Source: Chloroflexota bacterium
Lineage (GTDB): Bacteria > Chloroflexota > JAJPGV01
Assembly: GCA_021325635.1 (NCBI GenBank)
Contig: JAJPGV010000051.1
Coordinates: forward strand, 1 to 64,000
DNA length: 64,000 bases
Direction: 5' to 3'
Below the pieces are notes generated by a model. The model was not told the origin of the DNA and made no database searches. It saw nothing but the letters and a program-made list of their open reading frames with translations. Both the position numbers and the translations under genes were made by a program. Within the stretch, counting starts at the first letter, position 1, and the number at the start of each line of letters is the position of its first letter. Of this stretch, positions 15,398 to 24,102 are shown one piece after another.

Positions 15398-16564
15398 TCA
15401 ATTGAGCCCCGCCGCTGCACAGGCATCGGCGAAGACGGGCGTGCAAATCTGATCCTTGTCCCAGTAGCCGTCGGCGATCACGGTCGAGGCGATGCTGCCT
15501 CGGGTAACGGCCACCGGCCGCAGCAGCACTGACGGCACGTCCTTCTTGCCGTTGTTCGTTACCTTGCCCTGCGCGGCAGCCGGCCCATCGCTGGCTGCCC
15601 TAGCCAGCGTCAGGGCCACCGTGGCGGCAGCTTCCGCCTGGGGTTGAATTGGCTGGTAGACGGTCATGTACTGATCGCCGGCCACGATGCGTTGGATAGC
15701 CGCCAGCTCAGCGCCGCGCCCGGTGACCGGCCGTGGCGGCTTTACGCCGGCGGTCTTCAGCGCTGCGATGGCGCCCCCGGCCAGGCCGTCAGTCGCCGCG
15801 TACACGCCGTCAACCTTGTTGTTCAAGGCCGCCAGCGCCTGGCTCATCTCGCCCTGAGCCGCGTCCGGATCAAAGCCGGCAGTGTCGTACTCCTTGGCCA
15901 CCGCAACCTTCCCATCCAGGACGCTGTGCGCCCCCTGCTTCAGCAGCGTCGCGGCCGCATCTCCTGCCGGACCATCGATCATGACCACGGCCGGATTGGC
16001 GCCGCCGCCCAGGCTGTCCAGGAGGGCCGACCCCTGCAGCCTACCAGCCTCCTCCGGGTCGTAGCTGACGTAGCAATCGACGCCATCCGAGCCGTTGATG
16101 AGCTGGTCATAGGACACCACGGGGACCTTCTGTGCCTTGGCCCTGTCGGCGATTTCGGCCGCCGCGTCCCGATTCACCGGATCGATGACCAGCGCCGACG
16201 CTCCTCCGGCTATGGCCGCGTCTGCCTGCGCTCGCTGCAGCGACGCATCCTGATTCGCGTTGCTGTACAACACTACGCAGTCCGCGCAGAGCGACTTGAT
16301 CTTTGATTCGAAGACTGGCCGGTCCTTGGCGTCGTAGCGGGCCAGAGTGGAGTCGGGCAGCAGAAGAGCGATCTTCAGCGCGACCGGAGTGGCGGTGGGC
16401 GCAGGACTTGCCTCCGCTGTTGCCTGCGGGCTGGCGACAAGCGTTGGGGCCGGCCCTGCCGCCACCGACGGGGCCGCAGGCGCCTCCTCTTCGCACGCCG
16501 CGAGGATGCCCAACACAAGGAGCGGCGCGACGATTACGGGCCAGTGGAAGTTGGTGGGCCTCAT
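15398..16564 (-). CDS. sugar-type ABC transporter substrate-binding lipoprotein (XylF/RbsB-like)
   Basis: From the ATG at 16562-16564 the protein has 388 residues and a lipobox (LGILAACEE). An in-frame GTG 45 bases upstream would add an odd N-terminal extension. After a Pro/Ala linker comes a type I periplasmic-binding fold: KIALLLPDSTLARYDAKDRP, LYSNANQDASLQRAQADAAI, ALVIDPVN and VDGVYAATDGLAGGAIAAL are typical of the xylose/ribose group. Permease and ATPase genes are absent, so it is an orphan receptor or a subunit encoded away from its transporter. The C-terminal segment (DGYWDKDQICTPVFADACAA) matches XylF-like proteins, so D-xylose or a related sugar is a reasonable but unproven ligand. 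Confidence 0.9.
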   Translation of the reverse strand: MRPTNFHWPVIVAPLLVLGILAACEEEAPAAPSVAAGPAPTLVASPQATAEASPAPTATPVALKIALLLPDSTLARYDAKDRPVFESKIKSLCADCVVLYSNANQDASLQRAQADAAIAGGASALVIDPVNRDAAAEIADRAKAQKVPVVSYDQLINGSDGVDCYVSYDPEEAGRLQGSALLDSLGGGANPAVVMIDGPAGDAAATLLKQGAHSVLDGKVAVAKEYDTAGFDPDAAQGEMSQALAALNNKVDGVYAATDGLAGGAIAALKTAGVKPPRPVTGRGAELAAIQRIVAGDQYMTVYQPIQPQAEAAATVALTLARAASDGPAAAQGKVTNNGKKDVPSVLLRPVAVTRGSIASTVIADGYWDKDQICTPVFADACAAAGLN

Positions 16565-16644
16565 GCTCGATGCTGCTTTACAGAACAGCTTACTGCCTAA
16601 CTCGAGCACTACGGTACCGCCGCGCTGGGGCCGATGATGAGAGT

Positions 16645-16968
16645 GTGGCAGTTCCCGGGATCCTGACCTCGAGCGCGGGCTACAGCCAAGCGAAGCTGGC
16701 TCAAACCGAGCGAGACCTGACGCTCAATGGACGGAACCTGGCTGTTCCCATCAGGACTCAGAGCGGATCAGGTGGAGGGGCAGTGTTTGCCAAGAGCACC
16801 GCCACGATGAACGCTGCCATTCGCGCGCTGGATGCTCAGGGCTCTCATCTGCTCCGGCTCGCGCCGGCCCAGTTCCAGTCCGACTACACCGGCCACCTGC
16901 TGGCTGGCAGCTATCACCTTTTGGACCCACAGTTCACGCTGGGCGGCAGGGTGGATTTCCACGGCTGA
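16645..16968 (+). CDS. possible hypothetical protein of about 107 residues
   Basis: An open frame continues from the divergent intergenic region to 16968. A GTG at 16645 would open AVPGILTSSAGYSQAKLAQT and end LLDPQFTLGGRVDFHG. Codon composition looks natural and there is no competing gene on the other strand in this stretch. There is no clear ribosome binding site and no recognised family. It may equally be the remnant of a larger gene. Confidence 0.35.
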   Translation: MAVPGILTSSAGYSQAKLAQTERDLTLNGRNLAVPIRTQSGSGGGAVFAKSTATMNAAIRALDAQGSHLLRLAPAQFQSDYTGHLLAGSYHLLDPQFTLGGRVDFHG

Positions 16969-17005
16969 GCGCATTTGTGGCCCCGTCGCTCGCGGGGGCG
17001 CAGCC

Positions 17006-17320
17006 TCAGCCGGCGCGACGGTCCTCTCCCAAGCGGCGCCCGGCGCCGGCTCGCTCCGGGCTTCGACGCTCGCCTAGCCGGCGCTCGCCGCGCCGGCGGT
17101 CGAGCAGCCTGTACTTCGCCTGCCAGTACTCCAAACGCTGGCGAAGGTAGTCTTCCATCCCGGTGAGATGCTCGCGCTCCCCGCGCAGCATCTCCTCGCA
17201 CTCGGCTATCAGGTCTCGCGCGCCAAGCAGCTCCGAGACACGTTGACTGTCTGGGACTGAGGCCGAGGCCTTGGAGCCCATACTGGCATTGTAGGACGAC
17301 GCGGATCCGGACGCTATCAA
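17006..17320 (-). CDS. small coiled-coil, Arg-rich hypothetical protein
   Basis: A 104-residue frame starts at TTG; an ATG at 17279-17281 gives 91 residues and may be the true start. The middle (SELLGARDLIAECEEMLRGE, then a second helix to WQAKYRLLDRR) is predicted to form an alpha-helical hairpin. The tail is rich in Arg and Gly (RRRGERRLGERRSPERAG), suggesting nucleic-acid or membrane-surface contact. No family is recognised. It lies just upstream of the DUF1501 gene end on the minus strand. Confidence 0.5.
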   Translation of the reverse strand: MIASGSASSYNASMGSKASASVPDSQRVSELLGARDLIAECEEMLRGEREHLTGMEDYLRQRLEYWQAKYRLLDRRRGERRLGERRSPERAGAGRRLGEDRRAG

Positions 17321-17341
17321 GGAAGAGGCCGCCGGGCGATG

Positions 17342-18574
17342 CTAGGCCGCGTTGGCGAGCGCTGAGCCAGCAAACAGCGGCAGCCGCGAGAACGAGCCAC
17401 CCACAACGGGCGCCGGGTCCGCGCCCAGCCAATCGCCCACCAGGCTGCTGTAGACACTCCGAAAATCGGTGGTGAACTTGAGGTCGCCAACGTCGAGGTC
17501 GCTCATGCTGGGATAGGCGCCGTAGAGCCCGCCGTTCACGCTGCCGCCCAGCACGAACATGGGCTCGGCCGTCCCATGATCGGTGCCTCCCGAGCCGTTC
17601 TCGCGCACCCTGCGTCCGAACTCCGAGAAGGTCATCACCGTGGTGCTGGCGAAGTTGCCCTGCGCCTGCAGGTCCTTGACGAAGGCGTCCAGGCCATCGT
17701 CAAGAGTCTTCATGAGGGTGTCGTGCACTCGTTTCTCGCCTGAATGGGTATCGAATCCACCCAGAGACACGTAGTAGATGCGCGTTCCCAGGCTGCTGCC
17801 GATGAGCTGGCCGACCAGCTGCAGCTGCCGGCCCAGCGGGGTGGTTGGATACTGCGCGGTGGCCTTGGTGCCGTTCACGGCCGACTTCAAGTCAGCGGCC
17901 GTCTGAAATGCGTCGACGGCGGCCTGGCGGAAGAAGTCGGGCACGTCACGGCCGATTGGCGTGTTGAAGATCTTGTTGATGGTATCGATCTGCGCCTGGC
18001 TGTCTTCGCGCGCCCGAGGATCGGTCATGAACTGATACTCGTTGAGGTTGCCGATCGAGGGCACCACCGTGTGCTCGGTCCAAAACGTCCTGGGCAGCAG
18101 CGCGCCGAAGTTCAGGGCCCCGAGCCGCTGCCCCGGAAGATTGGCTTCGTCATACCGGCCGAGCCAGCCCGTTTGGAGCGAGCTGTCGGGAGAGGACGTC
18201 TGCCAGATCTGCATCGACTGGAAGTGGGAGCGGTTGGGGTTGGGGTAGCCTACGCCCTGGATCACCGCCACGGCCTTCTGGTCGTACAGCGCCTTGAGCT
18301 TGGCCAGGTTGGGATGCAGGCCAACGTTGGCGTCGAGCGGCAGCAGCTGGTCCTGCGGGATGGCCAGGGTGGGGCGTGACTGGGCGTACTGCGGGGTGCC
18401 GTACGGGATGACCGTGTTGACACCGTCGTTGCCGCCGCTGAGCTGTATCACGACCAGGCGGTTATTACCGCTCAGCGCCGCGTGGGCGGTCCGGGCGAGA
18501 AAGCTCGGGGCGAACGAGCTGCTTGCGGCCACGAGCGCCGCGCCCTTGAGGAAGCTTCGTCGGGTGATGAGCAT
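17342..18574 (-). CDS. DUF1501 domain protein with Tat signal
   Basis: The 410-residue protein starts MLITRRSFLKGAALVAASSS, a textbook twin-arginine signal, followed by the DUF1501 hallmark LVVIQLSGGNDGVNTV. DUF1501 proteins are predicted alkaline-phosphatase/sulfatase-fold exported proteins of unknown activity. They nearly always neighbour a DUF1800 gene, as here. The upstream DUF1800 gene ends 11 bases before this ATG, so the two are one operon. The Tat signal implies export in a folded, possibly cofactor-bound state. Confidence 0.93.
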   Translation of the reverse strand: MLITRRSFLKGAALVAASSSFAPSFLARTAHAALSGNNRLVVIQLSGGNDGVNTVIPYGTPQYAQSRPTLAIPQDQLLPLDANVGLHPNLAKLKALYDQKAVAVIQGVGYPNPNRSHFQSMQIWQTSSPDSSLQTGWLGRYDEANLPGQRLGALNFGALLPRTFWTEHTVVPSIGNLNEYQFMTDPRAREDSQAQIDTINKIFNTPIGRDVPDFFRQAAVDAFQTAADLKSAVNGTKATAQYPTTPLGRQLQLVGQLIGSSLGTRIYYVSLGGFDTHSGEKRVHDTLMKTLDDGLDAFVKDLQAQGNFASTTVMTFSEFGRRVRENGSGGTDHGTAEPMFVLGGSVNGGLYGAYPSMSDLDVGDLKFTTDFRSVYSSLVGDWLGADPAPVVGGSFSRLPLFAGSALANAA

Positions 18575-18585
18575 GGCTGAGTCTC

Positions 18586-19875
18586 CTAGCTGAGATGCGC
18601 CGTTGGCGTGCTGAGAATGAGGTGCAGCAGGCCTCGCAGCTTGGAATCAGCTGCCTTCGCCGGCGCGGCGAAATAGTCCTGCAGAGCCTGGCGGTTGGAG
18701 TCCGGCAGCAGGCCGTCGGTCAACAGCTCGACGAAGCGGCCAACGGCGTCGGTCGCTCCATTCAGCACCGCCTGGGGATCGAAGTACCAGGGCGCGTCGG
18801 TCCGCCGGTCAGAGGTCAGCCGATCGGCGAAGTTGAGCCGGGCGAAGATCGTGTCCGTATTGAGCCACGAGCGCCCACCCGGCCAGCCGGCCACGTTGGG
18901 GGGATTGAACAGCTCCTGCCCCATGGTACGCAGGCCCTGGAGTACCGCTTTGTCTGCCGAAGTGATGCCCAGCAGCCGCATGTTGGTGATGACGTACTCG
19001 ACCGGACTGGTGATCTTGTTCATGAACGAGCCGGGATCCTGGAAGGCCGGACTGGTCAGGACGGTTCGCATCACCTGGCGCATGTCGCCGTTAGCGCTGG
19101 AGAAGGTGCCCGCAATCGCCGCCACGGTCGCCGGATCCGGCGAGTCCGAGATGAAGAATCGGGCCAGCTTGGTGGCGAGGAAGTTGGCCGTATTGGGCGA
19201 AGCGCTGAGGATGCCGACGACGTCGTCGAGGCCCAGGTTTCCCGAGTGGCCCAGGTAGTTCTTAACGCCGTTGTCGAAGCGCTGGGCGACGAAGCGGCTG
19301 GTGCCGCTGGCGCGGTCCAGCGCCCAGCCGGTAAGGGCCCGAGCGCCCTCCTTCACATCCTGCTCGGTGTAATTGCCGATGCCCATGGTGAACAGCTCCA
19401 TGACTTCGCGCGCATAGTTCTCATTGGGCGAGCCCTTGCGGTTGGTCTGGGAGTCCAGCCAGAACATCATGGCGGGGTCCTTGGAGACCCCCGACAGCAG
19501 GGTGCTGAACGAGCCCAGCGCCGACTGGCGGAAGAGCTGATTCTGGTTGTACATCCACACGGCGTCATGGACCTTCGAGTCCGCCGTGGCGAAGTGGCCA
19601 TGCCAGAACAGGGTCATCTTCTCCTGGAGGGGTCGAGGCGTCGTGAGCAGCCGGTTGACCCACCACAGCTGGAGCTCTTCCAGCTTAGGGCGGCCCTTGG
19701 GATCGAGGTCCGTGGGAGTGTAATCGGGGTAGCTGTCCGGAACCTGCTCGAAATTCAGCAGCCGGTCGAGAGTGCCCTGATAGCCGAGTGCCACGTACTG
19801 GTCGAGCTCGGCCGGACTGGCGCCGAAACCCGCCCGCCGCAGCAGATGGCTGATGAGCTGTCGTTGTGTATCCAT
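18586..19875 (-). CDS. DUF1800 domain protein
   Basis: The 429-residue protein opens with ISHLLRRAGFGASPAELDQY and contains KMTLFWHGHFAT, NENYAREVMELFTMG and VAGWPGGRSWLNTDT, the conserved segments of DUF1800. The family is large, mostly environmental and uncharacterised. It is paired with DUF1501, and the pair is thought to act at or outside the membrane. No signal peptide is evident here, so it may be exported with its Tat-dependent partner. AGGCTTG lies near the start. Confidence 0.93.
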   Translation of the reverse strand: MDTQRQLISHLLRRAGFGASPAELDQYVALGYQGTLDRLLNFEQVPDSYPDYTPTDLDPKGRPKLEELQLWWVNRLLTTPRPLQEKMTLFWHGHFATADSKVHDAVWMYNQNQLFRQSALGSFSTLLSGVSKDPAMMFWLDSQTNRKGSPNENYAREVMELFTMGIGNYTEQDVKEGARALTGWALDRASGTSRFVAQRFDNGVKNYLGHSGNLGLDDVVGILSASPNTANFLATKLARFFISDSPDPATVAAIAGTFSSANGDMRQVMRTVLTSPAFQDPGSFMNKITSPVEYVITNMRLLGITSADKAVLQGLRTMGQELFNPPNVAGWPGGRSWLNTDTIFARLNFADRLTSDRRTDAPWYFDPQAVLNGATDAVGRFVELLTDGLLPDSNRQALQDYFAAPAKAADSKLRGLLHLILSTPTAHLS

Positions 19876-20051
19876 CTTTCAAGCCTCCGTTCCCGGCAAC
19901 ACCCTACTTGCCACGGGTTAAAACGCGGTTGAGTGACGCGTGAAGAACACGCTAAGAAGAAATACCTGTGCTTTCTCCGCGTGCATAGTCTGACTCTAGG
20001 GATCCGTGCTGAGCCAGCGCTGAAGGCCGGCTTAGGGAACGCTGTGAAAGA

Positions 20052-20071
20052 GCGGCGGCCTGGGCCGCCGC
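20052..20071. terminator. GC-rich hairpin downstream of fabH
   Basis: GCGGCGGCC and GGCCGCCGC form a near-perfect palindrome 22 bases beyond the fabH stop on the minus strand. It is the main structured element in 19876-20092. No gene is seen in that stretch. Confidence 0.55.
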
Positions 20072-20092
20072 AGACGCTAGCTCAGGGGCTAG

Positions 20093-21088
20093 CTAAACGT
20101 CCACACCCCAGCGCATGGCGACGCCGGCCCAGGTGAGACCAACCCCAAAAGCCACCATCACGATGTTCTGATCCTTCCGTATGAGCCCGGCGTCGATGGC
20201 CTCGACCATGGCCAGCGGAACGGAGGCGCTGGAGGTGTTGCCGTAGCGATCGACGTTCACGAAGATCTTGTCCATCGGCATCTCGAGACGCTTCTGCGCG
20301 GCCTCGATGATGCGCAGGTTGGCCTGGTGCGGGATGAAGACGTCGATCTCGTCCAGCTTCCAGCCGGCCTTGCTAGCCACCCGCTCGGCACATGAGCCGA
20401 GCGTCATCGTGGCGAATTTGAACACCTGATTGCCGGCCATGTGCACGTAGTGGTCGCCCGCGCGGACGGTCTCCTCGGTGGCGGGCCTGGCGCTGCCGCC
20501 GGCGGGCAGGATGATCAGCTCACAACCGGCGCCATCCGCCCCCAGCTCGAAGGCCTGCACACCGTAGGCGTCGTCGCAGGCGCGCAGCACCACCGCGCCC
20601 GCTCCGTCGCCGAACAGCACGCAGGTGGAGCGATCCGTGTAATCCATGAAGCGAGACAGCGTTTCCGCGCCGACCAGCAGCACGTTCTCATAGCCGCCGG
20701 CGGCAATCATTTGGCTGCCCACCACCAAGCCGTAGACGAAGCTGCTGCAGCCGGCCTCGAGGTCGAACGCGCCGCACTTCGCGCCAATGGCGTCCTGGAT
20801 GAGGCAGCCGGTGGCAGGGAACATGTAGTCCGGAGTAGCCGAAGCGCTGATGACCAGGTCGATGTCGCTGCCCTTCAAGCCCGCTCGGCACAGCGCCTTC
20901 TCGGCGGCGCGAATGCCCATCGTGGAGGTGGACTCGTCCGGGCCGGCGATGCGGCGCTCACGAATGCCGGAGCGGGTGGTAATCCACTCGTCCGACGTAT
21001 CCACCATGCGCTCGAGGTCGGCATTGGTAAGAACTCGTTCGGGAACGTACGTCCCCCAGCCGGCAATCTGGGCGGAACGTGGTTTCAA
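20093..21088 (-). CDS. fabH: beta-ketoacyl-ACP synthase III
   Basis: The 331-residue enzyme condenses acetyl-CoA (or a branched acyl-CoA) with malonyl-ACP to start fatty acid synthesis. The catalytic triad is complete: C114 in EAGCSSFVYG, H254 in PHQAN and N284 in YGNTSSAS. The start is TTG: TTGA overlaps the TGA stop of accB, so the two genes are translationally coupled. The N-terminus IAGWGTYVPERVLTN aligns well with FabH proteins from that TTG, and no later ATG keeps the first strand. Pairing with the biotin carrier links malonyl-CoA supply to initiation. Confidence 0.95.
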   Translation of the reverse strand: MKPRSAQIAGWGTYVPERVLTNADLERMVDTSDEWITTRSGIRERRIAGPDESTSTMGIRAAEKALCRAGLKGSDIDLVISASATPDYMFPATGCLIQDAIGAKCGAFDLEAGCSSFVYGLVVGSQMIAAGGYENVLLVGAETLSRFMDYTDRSTCVLFGDGAGAVVLRACDDAYGVQAFELGADGAGCELIILPAGGSARPATEETVRAGDHYVHMAGNQVFKFATMTLGSCAERVASKAGWKLDEIDVFIPHQANLRIIEAAQKRLEMPMDKIFVNVDRYGNTSSASVPLAMVEAIDAGLIRKDQNIVMVAFGVGLTWAGVAMRWGVDV

Positions 21089-21522
21089 GCGGACTGTTCC
21101 TCGCTGGCCTGGGTGTCGATGGCGATGAGGCGCTGGTCCGCTTCAACAAAAGCGCCATCCTCGGCGAGGACGGCTCGCACCTTACCGCTCACTTCGGCCT
21201 GAATCTCATTGAAGATCTTCATGGCCTCGATCAATCCTATCACCTGCCCTATCTCTACCTGGTCGCCTACGTGCACGAATGGCGGCGCTCCCGGCGAGGG
21301 TGAACGGTAGAAGACGCCCAGCAGTGGAGCGGAGACGTAGGCCAGGTCGTCGTCGAGTGGCGGCGGCAGGTGCTCGACGCCGCTGCCGGGACTGCTGGCA
21401 ACCGGCGGCGAGCGGCGCAAGGACACGTGCAGGTCGCCATCGTCCAGCTGGAGCTCGACAATGGGCGTGCCCGACAGGAGCTGTACCAGCTCCTCCACGG
21501 TCCGCAGCGTAACGTCGTCCAT
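21085..21522 (-). CDS. accB: acetyl-CoA carboxylase biotin carboxyl carrier protein
   Basis: The 145-residue protein has an N-terminal helical region, a Pro-rich linker at about 38-58 and a biotinyl domain with the attachment motif EAMK, biotinylated at K102. YVSAPLLGVFYRSPSPGAPP is the typical start of the AccB lipoyl-like fold. It carries carboxybiotin between the biotin carboxylase and carboxyltransferase subunits, whose genes are not in this window. The downstream fabH overlaps its stop codon. GAGGG lies just before the ATG. Confidence 0.95.
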   Translation of the reverse strand: MDDVTLRTVEELVQLLSGTPIVELQLDDGDLHVSLRRSPPVASSPGSGVEHLPPPLDDDLAYVSAPLLGVFYRSPSPGAPPFVHVGDQVEIGQVIGLIEAMKIFNEIQAEVSGKVRAVLAEDGAFVEADQRLIAIDTQASEEQSA

Positions 21523-21582
21523 ATCCCTCTACATCGCTCCCAGACCGCGGGTGCGGTCAGCCTAAGCTAACATGAAACGCCG

Positions 21583-22401
21583 ATGCGTGGTTGGGCCTAC
21601 GCCAAGATCAACCTGACGCTAGAGGTCTTGGGCAGGCGGGCTGACGGCTATCACGACCTCGTGTCCGTCATGCAAACCATCTCTCTGGCGGACGAGCTGA
21701 CGTTCGAGCCCGGGACTGATCTCACGCTCGACTGCGACGCGCCCAATCTGGCCGGGCCAGACAACCTGGTGTTGAAAGCCGCGCGACTGCTGAAGGCCAC
21801 AGGGCACTTCGTTTTGCGCAAGCGCATTCCCGAGGGCGGAGGCCTGGGCGGCGGGAGCAGTGACGCCGCGCTGGCGCTGCGGCTCATCGCCGCCAGTGGT
21901 TGGAGACTGTCGCCAGATGAGCTCCATGCCGCGGCCGCCCAGCTGGGCTCGGATGTGCCCTTCTTCCTGTACGGCGGCACCTGCCTGGTGGAGGGCCGCG
22001 GCGAGCGCGTACAGCCTCTGTCGGACCTGCCGCCGTACTGGTTGACACTGGTCAATCCTGGCGTGCCGCTCTCGACTGCGGCCGTGTTCGGGGATCTGCG
22101 GCCGGACGAATACGGCACTGGATCGCTCACCCGTGAGTGGCTGGCATCCGCCGCGCGAAGGGATGCGCTTCCACCGCCGGTCAACAGCCTTGAACCCGCG
22201 GCGGCGCGTCTTCAGGCCGCCGTCGGCGCTTGCCGGTCGAGGCTGATCGCGGCCGGCGCAGAGCGCGTGCTCCTGTCGGGCTCGGGCCCAACTGTCTTTG
22301 CCATAGGCCCTAATGAGTCGCAGGCAAGACGCCTCGCCCAAGCGAGCGGCGGCATCGCCGCTCGCTTTGTCTCCCGCGATGAGGCGCAAACCCTGTCCTA
22401 G
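21583..22401 (+). CDS. ispE: 4-diphosphocytidyl-2-C-methyl-D-erythritol kinase
   Basis: The 272-residue GHMP kinase of the MEP isoprenoid pathway phosphorylates CDP-methylerythritol. The N-terminal AYAKINLTLEVLGRRADGYH and the ATP loop IPEGGGLGGGSSDAALAL are canonical, and the C-terminal VLLSGSGPTVFAI completes the fold. Together with dxs at 41 kb it shows that the organism makes isoprenoids by MEP. TAACAT at 21568-21573 ends nine bases before the ATG and there is no Shine-Dalgarno. It is divergent from accB. Confidence 0.95.
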   Translation: MRGWAYAKINLTLEVLGRRADGYHDLVSVMQTISLADELTFEPGTDLTLDCDAPNLAGPDNLVLKAARLLKATGHFVLRKRIPEGGGLGGGSSDAALALRLIAASGWRLSPDELHAAAAQLGSDVPFFLYGGTCLVEGRGERVQPLSDLPPYWLTLVNPGVPLSTAAVFGDLRPDEYGTGSLTREWLASAARRDALPPPVNSLEPAAARLQAAVGACRSRLIAAGAERVLLSGSGPTVFAIGPNESQARRLAQASGGIAARFVSRDEAQTLS

Positions 22402-22461
22402 AGAAGGTTTGTGCGAGGAGCTTCCCGCGGGCAGGCTGCTCGAGATTCGAAGAGAGGTCTC

Positions 22462-23496
22462 TCAGGCGCCGCCGGCGACGGCCACACGCTGCATGGGCGT
22501 CTTCGTCACCCGGTCGAACCACCAGGCGCCGTTGGGAAGTGACGCGATGCCCTTGACGTTCGCATCCGCGGCAAGCACGTCAGTCGGCTGCAGCAGCGCC
22601 GCGCCGAAGGCGTCGGCCTGCCACGTCCGGTCCTGCTGCGCTTCCTGAGGAAAGGTCTTGGTCTGCGCCAGGAAGCCCTCTCCCGCCAGGGCCTGCGCTT
22701 GGGTCGCCTCGAGCTCGCACGCCACGTCCACCTGCAGGCTGGTCAGGGCCTCAGCCCGGCGGTCGGACGAATCGAACACTGCCAGCTCGAGCTTCTGCAG
22801 CGGAGAGGGGTCGGCTCCGCGCGCAGCTCGCCAGGTGTCCCGAAACATGTTGAACCGGGCAAGGCGTCGAGCGTCGAACTCCACGAGCTGCCAGAAGCCG
22901 GTGCCGACCGGCTGCTGGAGGAAGCCTGCCTCGCCAACCTGTCCGAAGTAGGTGGGTGGGAGCATGTACACCAGGCTCAACTTTCGGGGTAGCAGCGGGT
23001 CAGGCTCCTTGAGCAGCAGGTTCAGGGTCCAGGGATTCACGATGTCGACGCGGTCGATGCTGGATACCAGTGGGGCGAGAGCCAGCTTGCGGGAGGGATC
23101 CATCAGCCGCTCCAGGCTGAACTTGACGGATTCGGGGCCGAACAGCTCGCCATTGCTGAACTTGGCGTCGGCCACACGGAGCTTGAATTGCCAGCTGCTG
23201 GAGCTGAGCTGCGACCAGGACACCGCCAGGGATGGCCGCAGCTTGCCGTCGTCTTGCACAAAGGTGAGACTGTCGAACAGCGGCGCGAACGTTCGCGGCC
23301 CGGCGGGCGTGCGCCAGTCGTGCGGGTCCAGGCTGGGATTCAGCGCCGGATAGGCTACTCGCAGCGTGTCCTCGGGAACGTCGGATGCGGGCCCCGAAGG
23401 GCCGCCACAGGCAGCCAGCGATCCGCACAGCAGCGCTATCCCGGAGGCAGCGCAGCCTACCAGGAATCGACGGCGGGTGAGCGAAGACAACGGCAC
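22462..23496 (-). CDS. short peptide-type ABC substrate-binding lipoprotein (SBP_bac_5 family) with Tat signal
   Basis: The 344-residue protein has both a twin-arginine motif (TRRRFLVG, residues 7-14) and a lipobox (GSLAACGG, Cys30), so it is a Tat-exported lipoprotein. The first 200 residues match DppA/OppA proteins (LNPSLDPHDWRTPAGPRTFA, LRPSLAVSWSQ, VKFSLERLMDP). Family members usually have 500-600 residues. Here much of the second half is missing, yet there is no broken frame and ispE ends 60 bases away. It could bind a small ligand or act as a sensor. The receiver-domain gene just upstream (27 bases) is probably in the same operon. Confidence 0.8.
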   Translation of the reverse strand: MPLSSLTRRRFLVGCAASGIALLCGSLAACGGPSGPASDVPEDTLRVAYPALNPSLDPHDWRTPAGPRTFAPLFDSLTFVQDDGKLRPSLAVSWSQLSSSSWQFKLRVADAKFSNGELFGPESVKFSLERLMDPSRKLALAPLVSSIDRVDIVNPWTLNLLLKEPDPLLPRKLSLVYMLPPTYFGQVGEAGFLQQPVGTGFWQLVEFDARRLARFNMFRDTWRAARGADPSPLQKLELAVFDSSDRRAEALTSLQVDVACELEATQAQALAGEGFLAQTKTFPQEAQQDRTWQADAFGAALLQPTDVLAADANVKGIASLPNGAWWFDRVTKTPMQRVAVAGGA

Positions 23497-23523
23497 TTTG
23501 AGTGTAGTGCCGGATCGGTTGTA

Positions 23524-23970
23524 TCAGTCCAGCGACGGCTCGGCGCTGGAGGCTGCATCCGCGGCCGAGGACGCTCCAAGCGGCGGATACACCGATTCTC
23601 GCCTCGAAGTGAGGCCTCGCAATACCTCGATCTCGAGGCGCTCGAGGTCGAACGGTTTGTCCAGGGCGGAATAGGCCCCCAGACGATACGCCGCCGATCT
23701 CACCTCCTTGCTTGCCGAGAGCAGCAGGATCGGTAGATCATCGCCACAGAGCCGTCGCAACTCGGATCCGAGCTGCTCGCCGTCCACGCCGGGCAGCATC
23801 AGGTCCAGAACGACCAGATCGGGCCTCCTGTCTGCTGCTCTTAGGAGCGCCTGCTCCGCGCTGCCCGCGGTATCCACCGATAGACCCAGGCTTTCCAGCG
23901 TCCGCTGGATGAGCTCCACTATCGGAGGCTCATCGTCAACGACCAGCACGCTGACTCTCGGCCCCTCCAT
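23524..23970 (-). CDS. single-domain response regulator
   Basis: From the ATG at 23968-23970 the protein has 148 residues: one receiver domain with SVLVVDDEPP, the phospho-acceptor Asp in LVVLDLMLPG, LLLSAS and the Lys in ALDKPFD. A low-complexity Ser/Ala tail follows, with no DNA-binding output. A 17-residue longer start is possible. Such stand-alone receivers act in phosphorelays or by binding partner proteins. The next gene on the strand is the short peptide-binding lipoprotein. No cognate kinase gene is adjacent. Confidence 0.88.
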   Translation of the reverse strand: MEGPRVSVLVVDDEPPIVELIQRTLESLGLSVDTAGSAEQALLRAADRRPDLVVLDLMLPGVDGEQLGSELRRLCGDDLPILLLSASKEVRSAAYRLGAYSALDKPFDLERLEIEVLRGLTSRRESVYPPLGASSAADAASSAEPSLD

Positions 23971-24102
23971 ACACCTCGCCACCAATACAGGCTCACGACG
24001 CTCACGCACAATTCGTGCCAAGCGGCCTGCATGGGTTCTCGCTCAGCCTCAGCATCATCCTTGGGTGAGACCGCCCTGAGCGCTGAGCTACCATTCAGCT
24101 GC

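Noticed and set aside
22462-23496. Frameshifted remnant of a longer peptide-binding protein
   Set aside because: The 60 bases between its stop and ispE cannot hold the missing part and no continuing frame is seen, so it is treated as an intact short protein.
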